Part shown: piece by piece, positions 8,670 through 16,959 of the stretch
How positions within the stretch are numbered: position 1 is the stretch's first letter
Layout: the number at the start of each line of letters is the position of its first letter
From: Candidatus Omnitrophota bacterium
GTDB lineage: Bacteria > Omnitrophota > Gorgyraeia > Pluralincolimonadales > Pluralincolimonadaceae
Assembly (NCBI GenBank): GCA_030695925.1
Contig: JAUYOH010000140.1
Location: forward strand, 1-59,405
Direction of reading: 5' to 3'
Length of the DNA stretch: 59,405 nt
Position numbers and translations under genes: made by a program
The notes under the pieces: model-generated
Seen by the model: the letters and a program-made list of their open reading frames with translations, nothing else
The model's database searches: none
Told to the model about the DNA's origin: nothing

Positions 8670-9170
8670 ATGATATTACGGGGAAAGGCATGGAAATTCG
8701 GAGATGATGTCTCAACGGACCTGATAGCTCCGGGGAGGTATTTTCATCTTCGTTCCGACCTGAAGGAACTCGCAAAACACGTACTTGAGGACGCGGACAG
8801 CGAGTTCGCGAATAAAGTGTCATCCGGCGATTTCGTGGTCGGCGGCAGGAATTTCGGACTCGGCTCTTCGAGAGAGCATGCCCCCACCATAATCAAATTG
8901 GCGGGGGTCTCGTGCGTCCTGGCGAAATCTTTCGCGAGGATATTCTTCCGCAACAGCATAAACATAGGCCTGCCGGTCATCGAATGTGACACGGACAAGA
9001 TATCGGCGCAAGACGAGCTCGAGGTAGACCTCGAGAAGGGCGTCATAAAGAATATCACGAAGAAAACCGAGTTAAAATTCGCCGCGCTGCCTAAGGCCAT
9101 GACGCAGATACTGCAGGACGGGGGCTTGGTCGAACATATAAAGAAACACGGGGATTTTAAGATTGAGTGA
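8670..9170 (+). CDS. leuD: 3-isopropylmalate dehydratase / homoaconitase-type hydro-lyase, small subunit
   Basis: 166 residues, normal for the short LeuD/HacB swivel subunit. Signatures: GDDVSTDLIAPGRY at the N-terminus and GGRNFGLGSSREHAP (substrate-binding loop). The residues of the YLRT-type specificity loop, which separates isopropylmalate from other substrates, are replaced here by FHLR (residues about 25-28), so the substrate is uncertain. It begins one base after leuC and overlaps the downstream dehydrogenase by 8 bases. Confidence 0.88.
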   Translation: MILRGKAWKFGDDVSTDLIAPGRYFHLRSDLKELAKHVLEDADSEFANKVSSGDFVVGGRNFGLGSSREHAPTIIKLAGVSCVLAKSFARIFFRNSINIGLPVIECDTDKISAQDELEVDLEKGVIKNITKKTELKFAALPKAMTQILQDGGLVEHIKKHGDFKIE

Positions 9171-10104
9171 CGTAAAGGTCGCTGTCATAGGTGCGGGTCA
9201 GGTCGGAGGGACGTGTGCCCAGAGAATTCTGGAACGCGGGCTTGCTGACGTCGCCCTCATAGATATCGCGGAAGGCCTGGCTTGCGGCAAAGCGCTGGAT
9301 CTGGGTCAGGCGGCCGCTACCGAAGGTTATAATCTTAAGATAGAAGGCGGCTCGGATTATTCTTTGATGAAAGGTTCCGGGGTCGTTATCGTGACCGCGG
9401 GGCTCGCGCGTAAGCCCGGTATGACGCGCGAGGACCTCTTGAGTCAAAACGCGAAGATAGTCAAAGGAATAATAGATAGTATAAAAAAATATTGTCCCGA
9501 GGCGATAATAATCATGGTGACCAATCCCCTGGATGTAATGACGTACCTGGCATATAAAGTCTCGGGGTTTGAGAAGGAGAGGGTCTTCGGGATGGCGGGC
9601 GTCCTGGATTCCGCGAGGTTCAGGTTTTTCATCGCCGAAAAATTAAAGATCTCGCCGGCTGAAGTCGAGGCATTTGTATTGGGCGGGCACGGGGACTCGA
9701 TGGTGCCGCTTGTCGGACATACGAAAGTAAAGGGCAGGCCTATAGACGAATTTTTATCCGATTACGAGATCGATGGTTTAGTCAAAAGGACGCGTGATGG
9801 CGGGGCCGAGATAGTCTCGCTATTAAAGACTGGAAGCGCTTTTTACGCCCCTTCGAGCGCCGTCTGTGAGATGCTGGAGGCCGTCCTTAAGGACAAGAAC
9901 GAGGTCTTGCCCGTAAGCGCGTATCTGGAGCGCCAATACGGCCTTGAGGATGTCTATTGCGGTGTCCCCGCGAGGCTGGGAAGCGGTGGGATAGAAGAGG
10001 TGGTCGAATTTAAACTTTCCGAAGAAGAGTTGGCGGCGCTGCATAAGTCCGCCAAGCAGGTCAAGGAAGGGATAGATTATCTGAAGAAGTCCCACTTGAT
10101 ATAA
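9163..10104 (+). CDS. mdh: NAD-dependent malate dehydrogenase (LDH-like type)
   Basis: 313 residues. Rossmann motif GAGQVGGTCAQ at the N-terminus. GLARKPGMTREDLL has the arginine-rich active-site loop of malate rather than lactate dehydrogenases, and LGGHGDSMVPL carries the catalytic histidine. It oxidises malate to oxaloacetate, or reduces it, with NAD(H). Starts at TTG 9163 inside the 3' end of leuD; the conserved N-terminus begins right there. Two-subunit fumarase genes lie at 52 kb in the same window. Confidence 0.95.
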   Translation: MSDVKVAVIGAGQVGGTCAQRILERGLADVALIDIAEGLACGKALDLGQAAATEGYNLKIEGGSDYSLMKGSGVVIVTAGLARKPGMTREDLLSQNAKIVKGIIDSIKKYCPEAIIIMVTNPLDVMTYLAYKVSGFEKERVFGMAGVLDSARFRFFIAEKLKISPAEVEAFVLGGHGDSMVPLVGHTKVKGRPIDEFLSDYEIDGLVKRTRDGGAEIVSLLKTGSAFYAPSSAVCEMLEAVLKDKNEVLPVSAYLERQYGLEDVYCGVPARLGSGGIEEVVEFKLSEEELAALHKSAKQVKEGIDYLKKSHLI

Positions 10105-10152
10105 TCGCGAGAATCCGAGGGCCGGGATTAGTCGAAATTAGCCGGTTAAGAT

Positions 10153-11121
10153 ATGGAATTAGAGAAGATAATTAAACCTGTACATTCGGAGCTTGACGCG
10201 GTAAAAGACAATTACGCCTCCCAACTTAAGGCGCGATTCGAGCCTATTAACGGCATAGGCAGGTATCTGTCAAAATCCCGCGGTAAATTCTTCAGGCCGA
10301 CACTTGTCCTTCTCTCGGCTAAGTCAGGAAAGAACGCGGACCTCGGCAAGGCGATATCCGTGGGTGTGGCCGTCGAACTTATTCACGCTGCGAGCCTTAT
10401 CCACGACGATATAATAGACGAAGCGGTCTTAAGGCGTAAGCGCAAGACGGTAAACAGCAAATGGGGCAACGCCATCTCCGTAATCGCCGGCGATTATCTT
10501 CTGGCGAAGGCATTCGATATGATCTCAAAATTAAACGACCCGAAATTGTTGTCGGGTTTCTCAAAGACCGCGGGCAGGATGTGCGAAGGCGAGATGGCGC
10601 AACTAGCCAATGCCTATAATTTCGAGGTCACGGAGAAACGGTATCTGGATATCATAAAGAGAAAGAGCGCTTATCTGCTCTCGGATTGCTGCGCGGTCGG
10701 CGGGACGCTGGGTAATTTGAGCGACGAGAAGATAAAACGCCTCGCCGGTTACGGCTTGAACCTAGGAATCGCCTTTCAGATCGTGGACGATTGCCTCGAT
10801 TTAACAGGGGACGAGAACGACTTGGGTAAATCCGTGTGGCAGGATATGGAGGAAGGAAAGTTGACGCTGCCCCTGATCTTTATGCTGAGGAGCGCAAGCA
10901 GGAAGAATAAGATAAAGCTTATAGAACTAATAACCCTCGGCGGAAACGCCGCGCACCGGATATTAAAAGGCGAGGCCATTAATTCCGGCGCGATAAGCCG
11001 TTCGAGGAAAGTTGCCTCCTTTTACATAAGATCAGCCAAGAAGAAATTAGGCGGTTGCAACGGAGTTCTGAGGAAGACCTTCTGCGATATCGCCGATTAT
11101 GTCCTCGAAAGGAAGGGTTAA
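10153..11121 (+). CDS. Polyprenyl (hepta/octaprenyl) diphosphate synthase
   Basis: 322 residues. trans-Prenyltransferase with the first Asp-rich motif LIHDDIIDEA and the second DDCLDLTGDENDLGKS. GKFFRPTLVLLSAK is the IPP-binding stretch. Condenses isopentenyl diphosphate onto allylic diphosphates for quinone side chains or a lipid carrier. The residues upstream of the first DDxxD (GVAVELIHAASL) are small, consistent with a long-chain product, but the length cannot be fixed. 48 bases follow mdh, so it is probably in the same transcript. Confidence 0.92.
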   Translation: MELEKIIKPVHSELDAVKDNYASQLKARFEPINGIGRYLSKSRGKFFRPTLVLLSAKSGKNADLGKAISVGVAVELIHAASLIHDDIIDEAVLRRKRKTVNSKWGNAISVIAGDYLLAKAFDMISKLNDPKLLSGFSKTAGRMCEGEMAQLANAYNFEVTEKRYLDIIKRKSAYLLSDCCAVGGTLGNLSDEKIKRLAGYGLNLGIAFQIVDDCLDLTGDENDLGKSVWQDMEEGKLTLPLIFMLRSASRKNKIKLIELITLGGNAAHRILKGEAINSGAISRSRKVASFYIRSAKKKLGGCNGVLRKTFCDIADYVLERKG

Positions 11122-11159
11122 TCCCGCCTTAAAATGAGAAGCACGAGACTGTTCAATAA

Positions 11160-11368
11160 CCCCGTAAGATAACACGCAGAATCTATCCCGAGGACAGCAT
11201 AACTTGGAATAACCAACTTGCGCGGGACATGTCTATTACGCGAGTGAGACCTCCTCGGGTTATGACCCTTATTTAGAGGTCGTCGTCCCCGAACCCGCTA
11301 CTATAATCACATTCGGCAGTTTTGGTTTGATATTTTTGCCTTTCATAAAAAGAAGGCTTATGCTATAA
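11160..11368 (+). pseudogene. Decayed PEP-CTERM protein gene (C-terminal remnant)
   Basis: A short open stretch from 11213 to the TAA at 11366-11368 encodes YASETSSGYDPYLEVV, then VVPEPATIITFGSFGLIF, LPFIKRR and a short tail. This is a textbook PEP-CTERM sorting signal: PEP motif, hydrophobic helix, basic end. Just upstream, in a different frame (11178-11222), lies EDSITWNNQLA. It resembles the SITWNNQ motif of DNRLRE/disaggregatase-type carbohydrate-binding domains that often carry PEP-CTERM tails. No start codon or continuous frame joins them, so this is read as a truncated, frameshifted remnant. No exosortase gene is in the window. Confidence 0.6.
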
Positions 11369-11369
11369 T
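11361..11369 (+). promoter_or_regulatory. Extended -10 promoter of tatA
   Basis: TGCTATAAT is a perfect extended -10 (TGnTATAAT), 23 bases before the tatA ATG. The nearest -35-like TTGCCT (11336) is 22 bases away, so recognition probably depends on the extended -10. It overlaps the stop codon of the PEP-CTERM remnant. Confidence 0.6.
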
Positions 11370-11392
11370 CTCCGTATAATACGGAGGTTTTT

Positions 11393-11557
11393 ATGTTTAA
11401 TATCGGCATGCCAGAGTTATTGGTAATCCTCGTTATCGTCCTTCTTATCTTCGGCGCCGCGCGTCTTCCCGAGATAGCCCGCTCCTTCGGCAAGGCTATC
11501 AGTGAACTCAAGAAAGCCATGAAGGAAGGCGACTCCAAAGATTCCAAGAAAGAATAG
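11393..11557 (+). CDS. tatA: Sec-independent translocase subunit TatA/TatE
   Basis: 54 residues; short but within the family range. [33 protein letters not shown] is the canonical TatA pattern, read in pieces: an N-terminal transmembrane helix, the FG hinge, an amphipathic helix and a Lys/Ser-rich tail. It forms the protein-conducting pore for folded substrates with TatC, whose gene starts 16 bases downstream. GGAGG at 11383-11387 lies 5 bases before the ATG. No TatB-like gene is adjacent, so a minimal TatAC system is likely. Confidence 0.93.
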   Translation: MFNIGMPELLVILVIVLLIFGAARLPEIARSFGKAISELKKAMKEGDSKDSKKE

Positions 11558-11572
11558 AAGATCTCCCCCAAG

Positions 11573-12295
11573 ATGGCCGACAGGCATATGACACTGGTGG
11601 AGCATTTGGATGAACTCCGCTACCGCATATTAATATCATTAGCCGCGATAGCGATCGGCACCTCTATCGCTTTCTGGAAGATAAAGCCGATAGTCGCATA
11701 TCTCGCGAAGCCCGTGGGACATCTGGTATTCCTTTCTCCGACAGAGGCGTTTATGGCCTACTTTAAACTTGCGTTCTTTGTCGGTCTGTTTCTCGCCTCA
11801 CCGGTAATCCTATTTCAAATCTGGGGTTTTGTCTCTTCCGCTTTGAAGGAGAAAGAGCAGAAGGTATTCCTATTCTTCCTGCCTTTTTCCGTAATACTTT
11901 TTCTATGCGGCGCGGCACTTGCTTTTTTTATAGTAATACCATTGGCATTAAAATTTTTTATTAATTTTGCCGGCCCGGAAGTGCTGCCTGTCATTTCTAT
12001 CTCAGAATACCTCTCGTTTATCACGATTTTAACACTTATATTCGGGGCGGTCTTTGAGCTTCCGGTTGCGATTATTATTTTATCCAAACTGGGGCTGGTT
12101 ACGCCGGCTTTCTTAAGTAAGAACAGAAAATGGGCCATATTGATTATATTTCTAGCGGCAGCAGCCCTTACGCCTACGCCGGACGCCTTTACGCAGATGC
12201 TCATGGCGATACCCATGATTCTTTTATATGAGATTTCGATATGGGTCTCAAGATTAGTTTATGTTAAAAGAGAGGAGATAAAAGATGACGCTTGA
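11573..12295 (+). CDS. tatC: Sec-independent translocase subunit TatC
   Basis: 240 residues, six predicted transmembrane helices. The N-terminal HLDELRYR motif (twin-arginine signal binding) and SPTEAFMAYFKLAFFVG loop are family hallmarks. ASPVILFQIWGFVSSALKEKEQK and the LTPTPDAFTQMLMAIPM stretch near the C-terminus confirm it. TatC recognises twin-arginine signal peptides and recruits TatA. An in-frame second ATG (11588) would give MTLVEHLDEL and is an alternative start. The end overlaps yqeY by 11 bases. Confidence 0.95.
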   Translation: MADRHMTLVEHLDELRYRILISLAAIAIGTSIAFWKIKPIVAYLAKPVGHLVFLSPTEAFMAYFKLAFFVGLFLASPVILFQIWGFVSSALKEKEQKVFLFFLPFSVILFLCGAALAFFIVIPLALKFFINFAGPEVLPVISISEYLSFITILTLIFGAVFELPVAIIILSKLGLVTPAFLSKNRKWAILIIFLAAAALTPTPDAFTQMLMAIPMILLYEISIWVSRLVYVKREEIKDDA

Positions 12296-12740
12296 AGAAA
12301 GAATGGACGCCGATTTAAAAGAGGCGCTTAAGGCAAAAGACGCCATACGTGTTTCCACCTTAAGGATGGTAAAAGCGGCGATAAAGAATTTAGCGATAGA
12401 AAAACGCGCCGAAAAGATGGAAGATAAGGACGTAATAGGCATAATATCAAAACAGATAAAGCAACACCACGATTCCATAGAGCAATTCGCTAAAGGCAAC
12501 AGGCAAGACCTTGTCGATAAGGAGAAGGCGGAACTGGCCATACTTGAGTCCTATCTGCCAAAACAGCTCTCGGCGGAAGAACTGAAGGTGATAGTCAAAT
12601 CCGCGATAGAAAAAGTCGGCGCCAAAGGCAGGGCCGATATGGGCAAAGTCATGAAGGCCGCGATTGAAGAGGCAAAAGGGTCGGCAGACGGCAAGATGTT
12701 AAGCCAGATGGTTTCGGAAGAACTGGCAAAATTAGCATAG
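12285..12740 (+). CDS. yqeY: GatB/YqeY domain protein
   Basis: 151 residues, standard for YqeY. The pattern RMDADLKEALKAKDAIRVSTLRMVKAAIKN at the N-terminus (shown by its first and last parts), LESYLPKQLS in the middle and GRADMGKVMKA near the end are family hallmarks. The fold is shared with the C-terminal tRNA-binding tail of GatB, and the biological role is unsettled. It follows tatC in a 4-gene run with small or negative spacing. Confidence 0.93.
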   Translation: MTLEERMDADLKEALKAKDAIRVSTLRMVKAAIKNLAIEKRAEKMEDKDVIGIISKQIKQHHDSIEQFAKGNRQDLVDKEKAELAILESYLPKQLSAEELKVIVKSAIEKVGAKGRADMGKVMKAAIEEAKGSADGKMLSQMVSEELAKLA

Positions 12741-12751
12741 GGGGGATCGCG

Positions 12752-13234
12752 ATGGAGACCAAGATCGTAAAGATCGAGAAACCCGCCGAGGCGAATATAA
12801 TCATCGGGCAGACTCATTTCATAAAGACACTCGAGGATATTTACGAGGCGATGGTGAATTCCGTCCCCGGCATAAAATTCGGCATCGGATTTTGCGAATC
12901 ATCCGGCGCGTGCCTTGTCAGGTCTGAAGGCACTGACCCCGAATTAAAGGCACTCGCCGAAAAAAACGCCCTCTCGATAGGAGCGGGGCATATTTTCGTT
13001 GTGTTAATGAGAGATGCCTATCCCATTAATGTCTTGCGCGCGATCAAAGATGTCCCCGAGGTCTGTTCGATATATTGCGCGACCGCGAACCCAGTTGAGA
13101 TTATAATCGCCGAGACAGAGCAGGGAAGAGGTGTCTTAGGCGTCATAGACGGGGCAAGACCGAAAGGCGTAGAAGGCCAGTCGGATATCAAATGGCGTAA
13201 GGACCTCTTGCGCAAGATCGGTTACAAAATTTAA
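12752..13234 (+). CDS. Adenosine-specific kinase family protein
   Basis: 160 residues, the full length of the small archaeal/bacterial family (COG1839-type) annotated as adenosine-specific kinase. Recognisable stretches: NIIIGQTHFIKTLEDIYEAM, GIKFGIGFCESSGACLVR, HIFVVLMRDAYPINVLRA and the C-terminal GVIDGARPKGVE. The enzymatic activity rests on a few structural studies of the family, so the function is tentative. AGGGGGG precedes the ATG with 11 bases from the yqeY stop. Confidence 0.85.
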   Translation: METKIVKIEKPAEANIIIGQTHFIKTLEDIYEAMVNSVPGIKFGIGFCESSGACLVRSEGTDPELKALAEKNALSIGAGHIFVVLMRDAYPINVLRAIKDVPEVCSIYCATANPVEIIIAETEQGRGVLGVIDGARPKGVEGQSDIKWRKDLLRKIGYKI

Positions 13235-13238
13235 GGTC

Positions 13239-13266
13239 TTGACAAAGGTCTTTTAAGTGTTATAAT
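13239..13266 (+). promoter_or_regulatory. Sigma70-type promoter
   Basis: TTGACA (13239-13244), 16-base spacer, TATAAT (13261-13266). It drives the small membrane protein gene starting near 13303 and possibly the structured RNA and Nudix gene behind it. Confidence 0.8.
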
Positions 13267-13302
13267 TGAGAAAGCTCTTTTGAAATGATCCGCAGGAGGT
13301 AA

Positions 13303-13512
13303 ATGGTGGGCAAGTATCTTTCGGTAGCAGGCGGGATAATTGCCGTTGCCGTTGGGATCTGGTGTTTATCGCTTTGGTGGGATGATGTTACGATCGTAAT
13401 GAAAGCGGTCTTAGTCGTGATACTCATCTTCGGCGGGCTCCTGGCGTTCTTTGCCGGAGCAGGCGAGATAAAAGATTCCGCGGCAGAGAAGCAGAAAGAA
13501 GAAAAGAAGTAA
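13303..13512 (+). CDS. Small two-helix membrane protein, unknown function
   Basis: 69 residues. Not recognised. Two hydrophobic helices (about residues 7-24 and 32-52) are separated by a short WWDD turn; the C-terminus is a charged, Lys/Glu-rich tail. AGGAGG (13294-13299) is only 3 bases from the ATG at 13303 but 6 from the in-frame GTG at 13306, so GTG (MGKYLSVAGG) may be the true start. It has its own consensus promoter, which suggests good expression. Confidence 0.65.
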   Translation: MVGKYLSVAGGIIAVAVGIWCLSLWWDDVTIVMKAVLVVILIFGGLLAFFAGAGEIKDSAAEKQKEEKK

Positions 13513-13530
13513 TTTAAATCGTTCTCCCCG

Positions 13531-13636
13531 GGCCTCCTTCATTGCCTTCGACTAGATTGTCGACGGGTAGATTGTTCTTGGCCGTCTAAAAGTGGTTAAG
13601 AGATGTCGGCTCACCTCAGAGGTAATGAAGGAGGTC
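13531..13636 (+). ncRNA. Candidate structured RNA / cis-regulatory leader before the Nudix gene
   Basis: Bases 13531-13547 can pair with 13620-13636 in an uninterrupted 17-base stem (14 Watson-Crick-compatible core pairs plus G.U wobbles), closing a 72-base interior. The interior has a TCGAC/GTCGA hairpin (13548-13563) and a competing GACGG/CCGTC hairpin (13562-13586). The 3' strand contains AAGGAGG, the only Shine-Dalgarno for the Nudix gene, and is followed by TCTTTTTG. It could be a stand-alone RNA ending in a terminator, or a leader hiding the ribosome site. It matches no RNA family that I recognise. Confidence 0.5.
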
Positions 13637-13645
13637 TTTTTGTTT

Positions 13646-14074
13646 ATGAGCGAGACTAAGCTACAATTTTCAGCGGGCGGTGTCGTATACCGTAAATCGG
13701 ATTCCGCGCCGGAGGTCGTAATATTGACCCGCGGCGAGGGGAAGATATTCTGCCTGCCGAAAGGCAAGATAGAAAAATCCGAGACGCCTCAAGAAGCAGC
13801 CCTCCGGGAAGTGAGAGAAGAGACCGGCCTTAATGGAACAATCGAGAGAGAATTAGGCAAGATAAAATACTGGTTTTATTCGGAAGAGGATAAAGTGCGC
13901 GTCCGTAAGACCGTCACCTTTTTCCTTATAAAGTACGGATCAGGCGACACCTCGGACCACGATACGGATGCCGAAGAGGTAAGATGGCTGCCTATAGGCC
14001 AAGCCCTCAAGATTATGACCTATCCTTCGGAGCGCCAGATGGTGGAAATGGCCAAAGAGTTATTAGCGGCGTAA
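13646..14074 (+). CDS. Nudix hydrolase
   Basis: 142 residues from ATG 13646; an in-frame TTG at 13640 is closer to the AAGGAGG (5 versus 11 bases) and could be used. The Nudix box G-x5-E-x7-REVREETGL is complete (GKIEKSETPQEAALREVREE...), giving metal-dependent hydrolysis of a nucleoside diphosphate linked to another group. The N-terminus FSAGGVVYR and the KTVTFFLIKY strand fit the MutT/Ap4A-hydrolase-like class. Substrate unknown. The helicase gene follows after one base. Confidence 0.88.
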   Translation: MSETKLQFSAGGVVYRKSDSAPEVVILTRGEGKIFCLPKGKIEKSETPQEAALREVREETGLNGTIERELGKIKYWFYSEEDKVRVRKTVTFFLIKYGSGDTSDHDTDAEEVRWLPIGQALKIMTYPSERQMVEMAKELLAA

Positions 14075-14075
14075 G

Positions 14076-16067
14076 ATGCAGCACAAGATAGATTATACGA
14101 AGGAATTAAACCCTGCGCAGTTAAAGGCGGTCCAGTCCACGCAGGGACCGTATCTGGTTGTCGCCGGGGCGGGTAGCGGCAAAACGCGGACGCTGGTATA
14201 CCGTGTGGCCTACCTTGTCGAAAAAGGCGTAAAGCCGGATGAGATTCTTTTGCTCACCTTCACCCGCAAGGCAGCCGAACAAATGTTGCGGCGCGCCTCA
14301 CATCTTTTGGATGCCCGCTGCGAAAAGGTCTCCGGAGGCACTTTTCATTCCTTCGCCAATATGATCCTGCGCAAATACGCCAAGCTTATCGAATTTCCCA
14401 ATAACTTCACTATAATGGACGAGTCAGATGCCGAAGATGTGGTAAACATAGTGCGCGTCAATCTGGGCCTTGACCATCTCGAGAAACATTTCCCGCGCAA
14501 GGGCGCGCTTTTGGATGTCATCTCGAAATCAGTCAATAAATCAAAGGATATCAGCGAAGTCCTCGGACTCGAATACCCGCAGTTCGCCGAATGGGAAAGC
14601 GCGATAAAGAAGATAAAGGAAGGATATATTAGATACAAGCGCGCGAAGTCGCTCATGGACTACGACGACCTGCTGGTCTTCCTCAAAAAACTACTTCACG
14701 AGAATAAAGATATTCGCTTGAAACTCTCCGGTCAATACCGATATATAATGGTTGATGAATATCAGGATACAAATAAGCTCCAAGCCGATATAGTCCGGCT
14801 TCTGGCTTCTGAACACGATAATGTGATGGTCGTAGGAGATGATTCACAGAGCATCTATTCGTTCCGCGGCGCGAATTTCATGAATATCATAGATTTTCCG
14901 AAGATATACAAGGGAGCAGAGGTTATAATGCTCGAGGAGAATTACCGTTCGACACAGCAAATCCTTAACCTTACCAACGAAGTCATAAAAAACGCCTCGT
15001 CGAAATTCGAGAAGGTACTATTTACCAAAAAGCGCGAGGGAAAATCACCGGTGTTCGTCGAGGCGCGCGATGAGAACGTCCAGTCGAAATATATCATCCA
15101 GAAGGTCCTCGAGCTGGTCGATGACGGTATAATGCTCAAAGATATCGCCGTACTTTTCCGCGCCGGCTGGCACTCTAACGACCTCGAGATAGAATTAGCC
15201 AACCATAATATACCATTTTTGAAATACGGCGGGCAGAGGTTTGTCGAAGCGGCGCATATAAAAGATGTTTTATCATATCTTCGCATAGCGCATAACCCCG
15301 ATGATCAGGTAAGCTGGCACAGGGCGCTTCTTCTGATGCGGGGTATCGGGCAGAAGACCGCCGGTCGAATAACCGGGCAGATAATAGAAAATAAGAAAGG
15401 GCTCGAGATCGACGGTGATATTCTGAAAAAGTCCGAAGACCTTAGAAACCTTATAGATATATTAAGACAGATAAATACGGATAAGGCATTACCCGGAGAA
15501 CTCGTAAAAGAGTTCCTTGAATATTATGAGCCTATCCTAAAAACAAAATACGACGATTTCCACAAGCGGGCACCCGACTTAAATTCCCTTGAGCGCATCG
15601 CGGCAAGATATAAATCGCTTGAGGCATTTCTAACGGACATGGCGCTCGAGCCTCCTGAAAAGAGCGTTCTAGAGGCCGGTCTGAAAGGGAAGCGCGACCA
15701 CGCCATGACGCTTTCAACGATACACTCGGCCAAGGGGCTCGAGTGGCATACGGTCTTCCTTATATATGTAGCGGAAGGCCACCTGCCGTCTTACCAGTCT
15801 ATGGATGATAAGGACGCGATAGAGGAGGAGCGCCGCCTATTTTACGTCGCGGCAACGCGCGCCAAGGAAAATCTTATTCTTTTGAAACCGGCGATAGACC
15901 GTTCCGCCCGCTGGATGAAGAGCTATTCCGGCGGTTATGCAGGCAGCATATTTACCGAAGTCTCGCGTTTTCTGCAGGAGGGCAGCATCATCGAGCGTTT
16001 CATGGATGTTGAGAAGGCCGGTGGAGATCTTGACGATGTTGAATTTGAGGATGTGTTTAAGGTATAA
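14076..16067 (+). CDS. ATP-dependent DNA helicase, UvrD/PcrA/Rep type
   Basis: 663 residues, slightly shorter than PcrA. SF1A motifs in order: Q motif LNPAQLKAV, Walker A GAGSGKT (residues 31-37), Ia TFTRKAAEQM, Walker B VDEYQDTN, III GDDSQSIYSFRGA, IV EENYRST, V STIHSAKGLEW and VI YVAATRAKENL. It is a 3'-5' DNA translocase for repair or replication restart. UvrD, PcrA and Rep cannot be told apart here. It abuts the Nudix gene by one base, and a palindromic element follows its stop. Confidence 0.93.
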   Translation: MQHKIDYTKELNPAQLKAVQSTQGPYLVVAGAGSGKTRTLVYRVAYLVEKGVKPDEILLLTFTRKAAEQMLRRASHLLDARCEKVSGGTFHSFANMILRKYAKLIEFPNNFTIMDESDAEDVVNIVRVNLGLDHLEKHFPRKGALLDVISKSVNKSKDISEVLGLEYPQFAEWESAIKKIKEGYIRYKRAKSLMDYDDLLVFLKKLLHENKDIRLKLSGQYRYIMVDEYQDTNKLQADIVRLLASEHDNVMVVGDDSQSIYSFRGANFMNIIDFPKIYKGAEVIMLEENYRSTQQILNLTNEVIKNASSKFEKVLFTKKREGKSPVFVEARDENVQSKYIIQKVLELVDDGIMLKDIAVLFRAGWHSNDLEIELANHNIPFLKYGGQRFVEAAHIKDVLSYLRIAHNPDDQVSWHRALLLMRGIGQKTAGRITGQIIENKKGLEIDGDILKKSEDLRNLIDILRQINTDKALPGELVKEFLEYYEPILKTKYDDFHKRAPDLNSLERIAARYKSLEAFLTDMALEPPEKSVLEAGLKGKRDHAMTLSTIHSAKGLEWHTVFLIYVAEGHLPSYQSMDDKDAIEEERRLFYVAATRAKENLILLKPAIDRSARWMKSYSGGYAGSIFTEVSRFLQEGSIIERFMDVEKAGGDLDDVEFEDVFKV

Positions 16068-16072
16068 TAAAA

Positions 16073-16169
16073 CCCCTCACCTTAATCCTCTCCCCAGAGG
16101 GAGAGGAGATGATGTGAACGAGAATAGAATTCCTTCTCCCCGTCGGGGAGAAGGTTAGGATGAGGGGGG
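16073..16169. repeat. GC-rich palindromic element, long intergenic copy 3
   Basis: A left half CCCCTCACCTTAATCCTC plus TCCCCAGAGGGAGAGG is separated by an AT-richer stretch from a right half CCTTCTCCCCGTCGGGGAGAAGG, and closes with TTAGGATGAGGGG. Inner and outer arms can pair as a nested structure about 97 bases long between the helicase stop and the gpmA Shine-Dalgarno. An apparent 73-codon frame through it is an artefact of the repeat. Confidence 0.85.
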
Positions 16170-16193
16170 GGAATTAAAAAGGGAGAATCTCAG

Positions 16194-16943
16194 ATGTATA
16201 AGTTAGTATTACTGCGTCACGGAGAAAGCACTTGGAATAAAGAGAACAGGTTTACCGGCTGGACTGATGTTGACCTCTCCGAAAAGGGGCTCGCTGAAGC
16301 CAAGAAAGCCGGGGAGGCATTAAGGAAGGAAGGCTTTGTATTCGATATCGCGTTCACATCGGTCTTAAAGAGGGCGATAAGGACTTTATGGATCGCCCTT
16401 GATGAGATGGACCTGATGTGGATACCGGTCTATAATTCATGGCGCTTAAACGAGAGGCATTACGGGGCGCTTCAGGGATTAAATAAAGCCGAGACGGCGG
16501 CGAAGTTCGGAGAGGACCAGGTCTTGATATGGCGCAGGAGTTACGATACTCCGCCTCCGGCTTTGGAGAAAGACGATCCTCGCAGTCCCGCGAAGGACCC
16601 GCGATATAAAGATTTGAGGCCGGATGAGATCCCGCTTACCGAGTGCCTGAAAGATACTGTAGCCAGATTCCTTCCGTACTGGCATGAGACGATAGCGCCT
16701 GTGGTCAAATCCGGCAAACGCGTAATTATCGCCGCGCACGGTAATAGTTTAAGGGCACTTGTCAAATATCTCGATAACGTCTCGGACGAGGAGATAGTGG
16801 GATTGAATATTCCGACCGGCATACCGCTTGTATACGAACTCGATAATGATTTAAAACCGATAAAGCACTACTATCTCGGCGATCCCGAAGAAGTAAAGAA
16901 GGCGATGGAAGCGATCGTCAAACAGGGCAAGGCGAAAAAATAG
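16194..16943 (+). CDS. gpmA: 2,3-bisphosphoglycerate-dependent phosphoglycerate mutase
   Basis: 249 residues, full length. [18 protein letters not shown] contains the phospho-histidine RHG motif; [15 protein letters not shown] and the second catalytic histidine in [14 protein letters not shown] are present. It interconverts 3- and 2-phosphoglycerate in glycolysis and gluconeogenesis. GGGAG lies 8 bases before the ATG. It stands between the long palindromic element and archease; co-transcription with archease is likely (16-base gap). Confidence 0.96.
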   Translation: MYKLVLLRHGESTWNKENRFTGWTDVDLSEKGLAEAKKAGEALRKEGFVFDIAFTSVLKRAIRTLWIALDEMDLMWIPVYNSWRLNERHYGALQGLNKAETAAKFGEDQVLIWRRSYDTPPPALEKDDPRSPAKDPRYKDLRPDEIPLTECLKDTVARFLPYWHETIAPVVKSGKRVIIAAHGNSLRALVKYLDNVSDEEIVGLNIPTGIPLVYELDNDLKPIKHYYLGDPEEVKKAMEAIVKQGKAKK

Positions 16944-16959
16944 ATTAAAAGAGCGGGTC

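Noticed and set aside
15937-16158. 73-codon plus-strand frame
   Set aside because: It is made from the end of the helicase gene and the palindromic element read in another frame.
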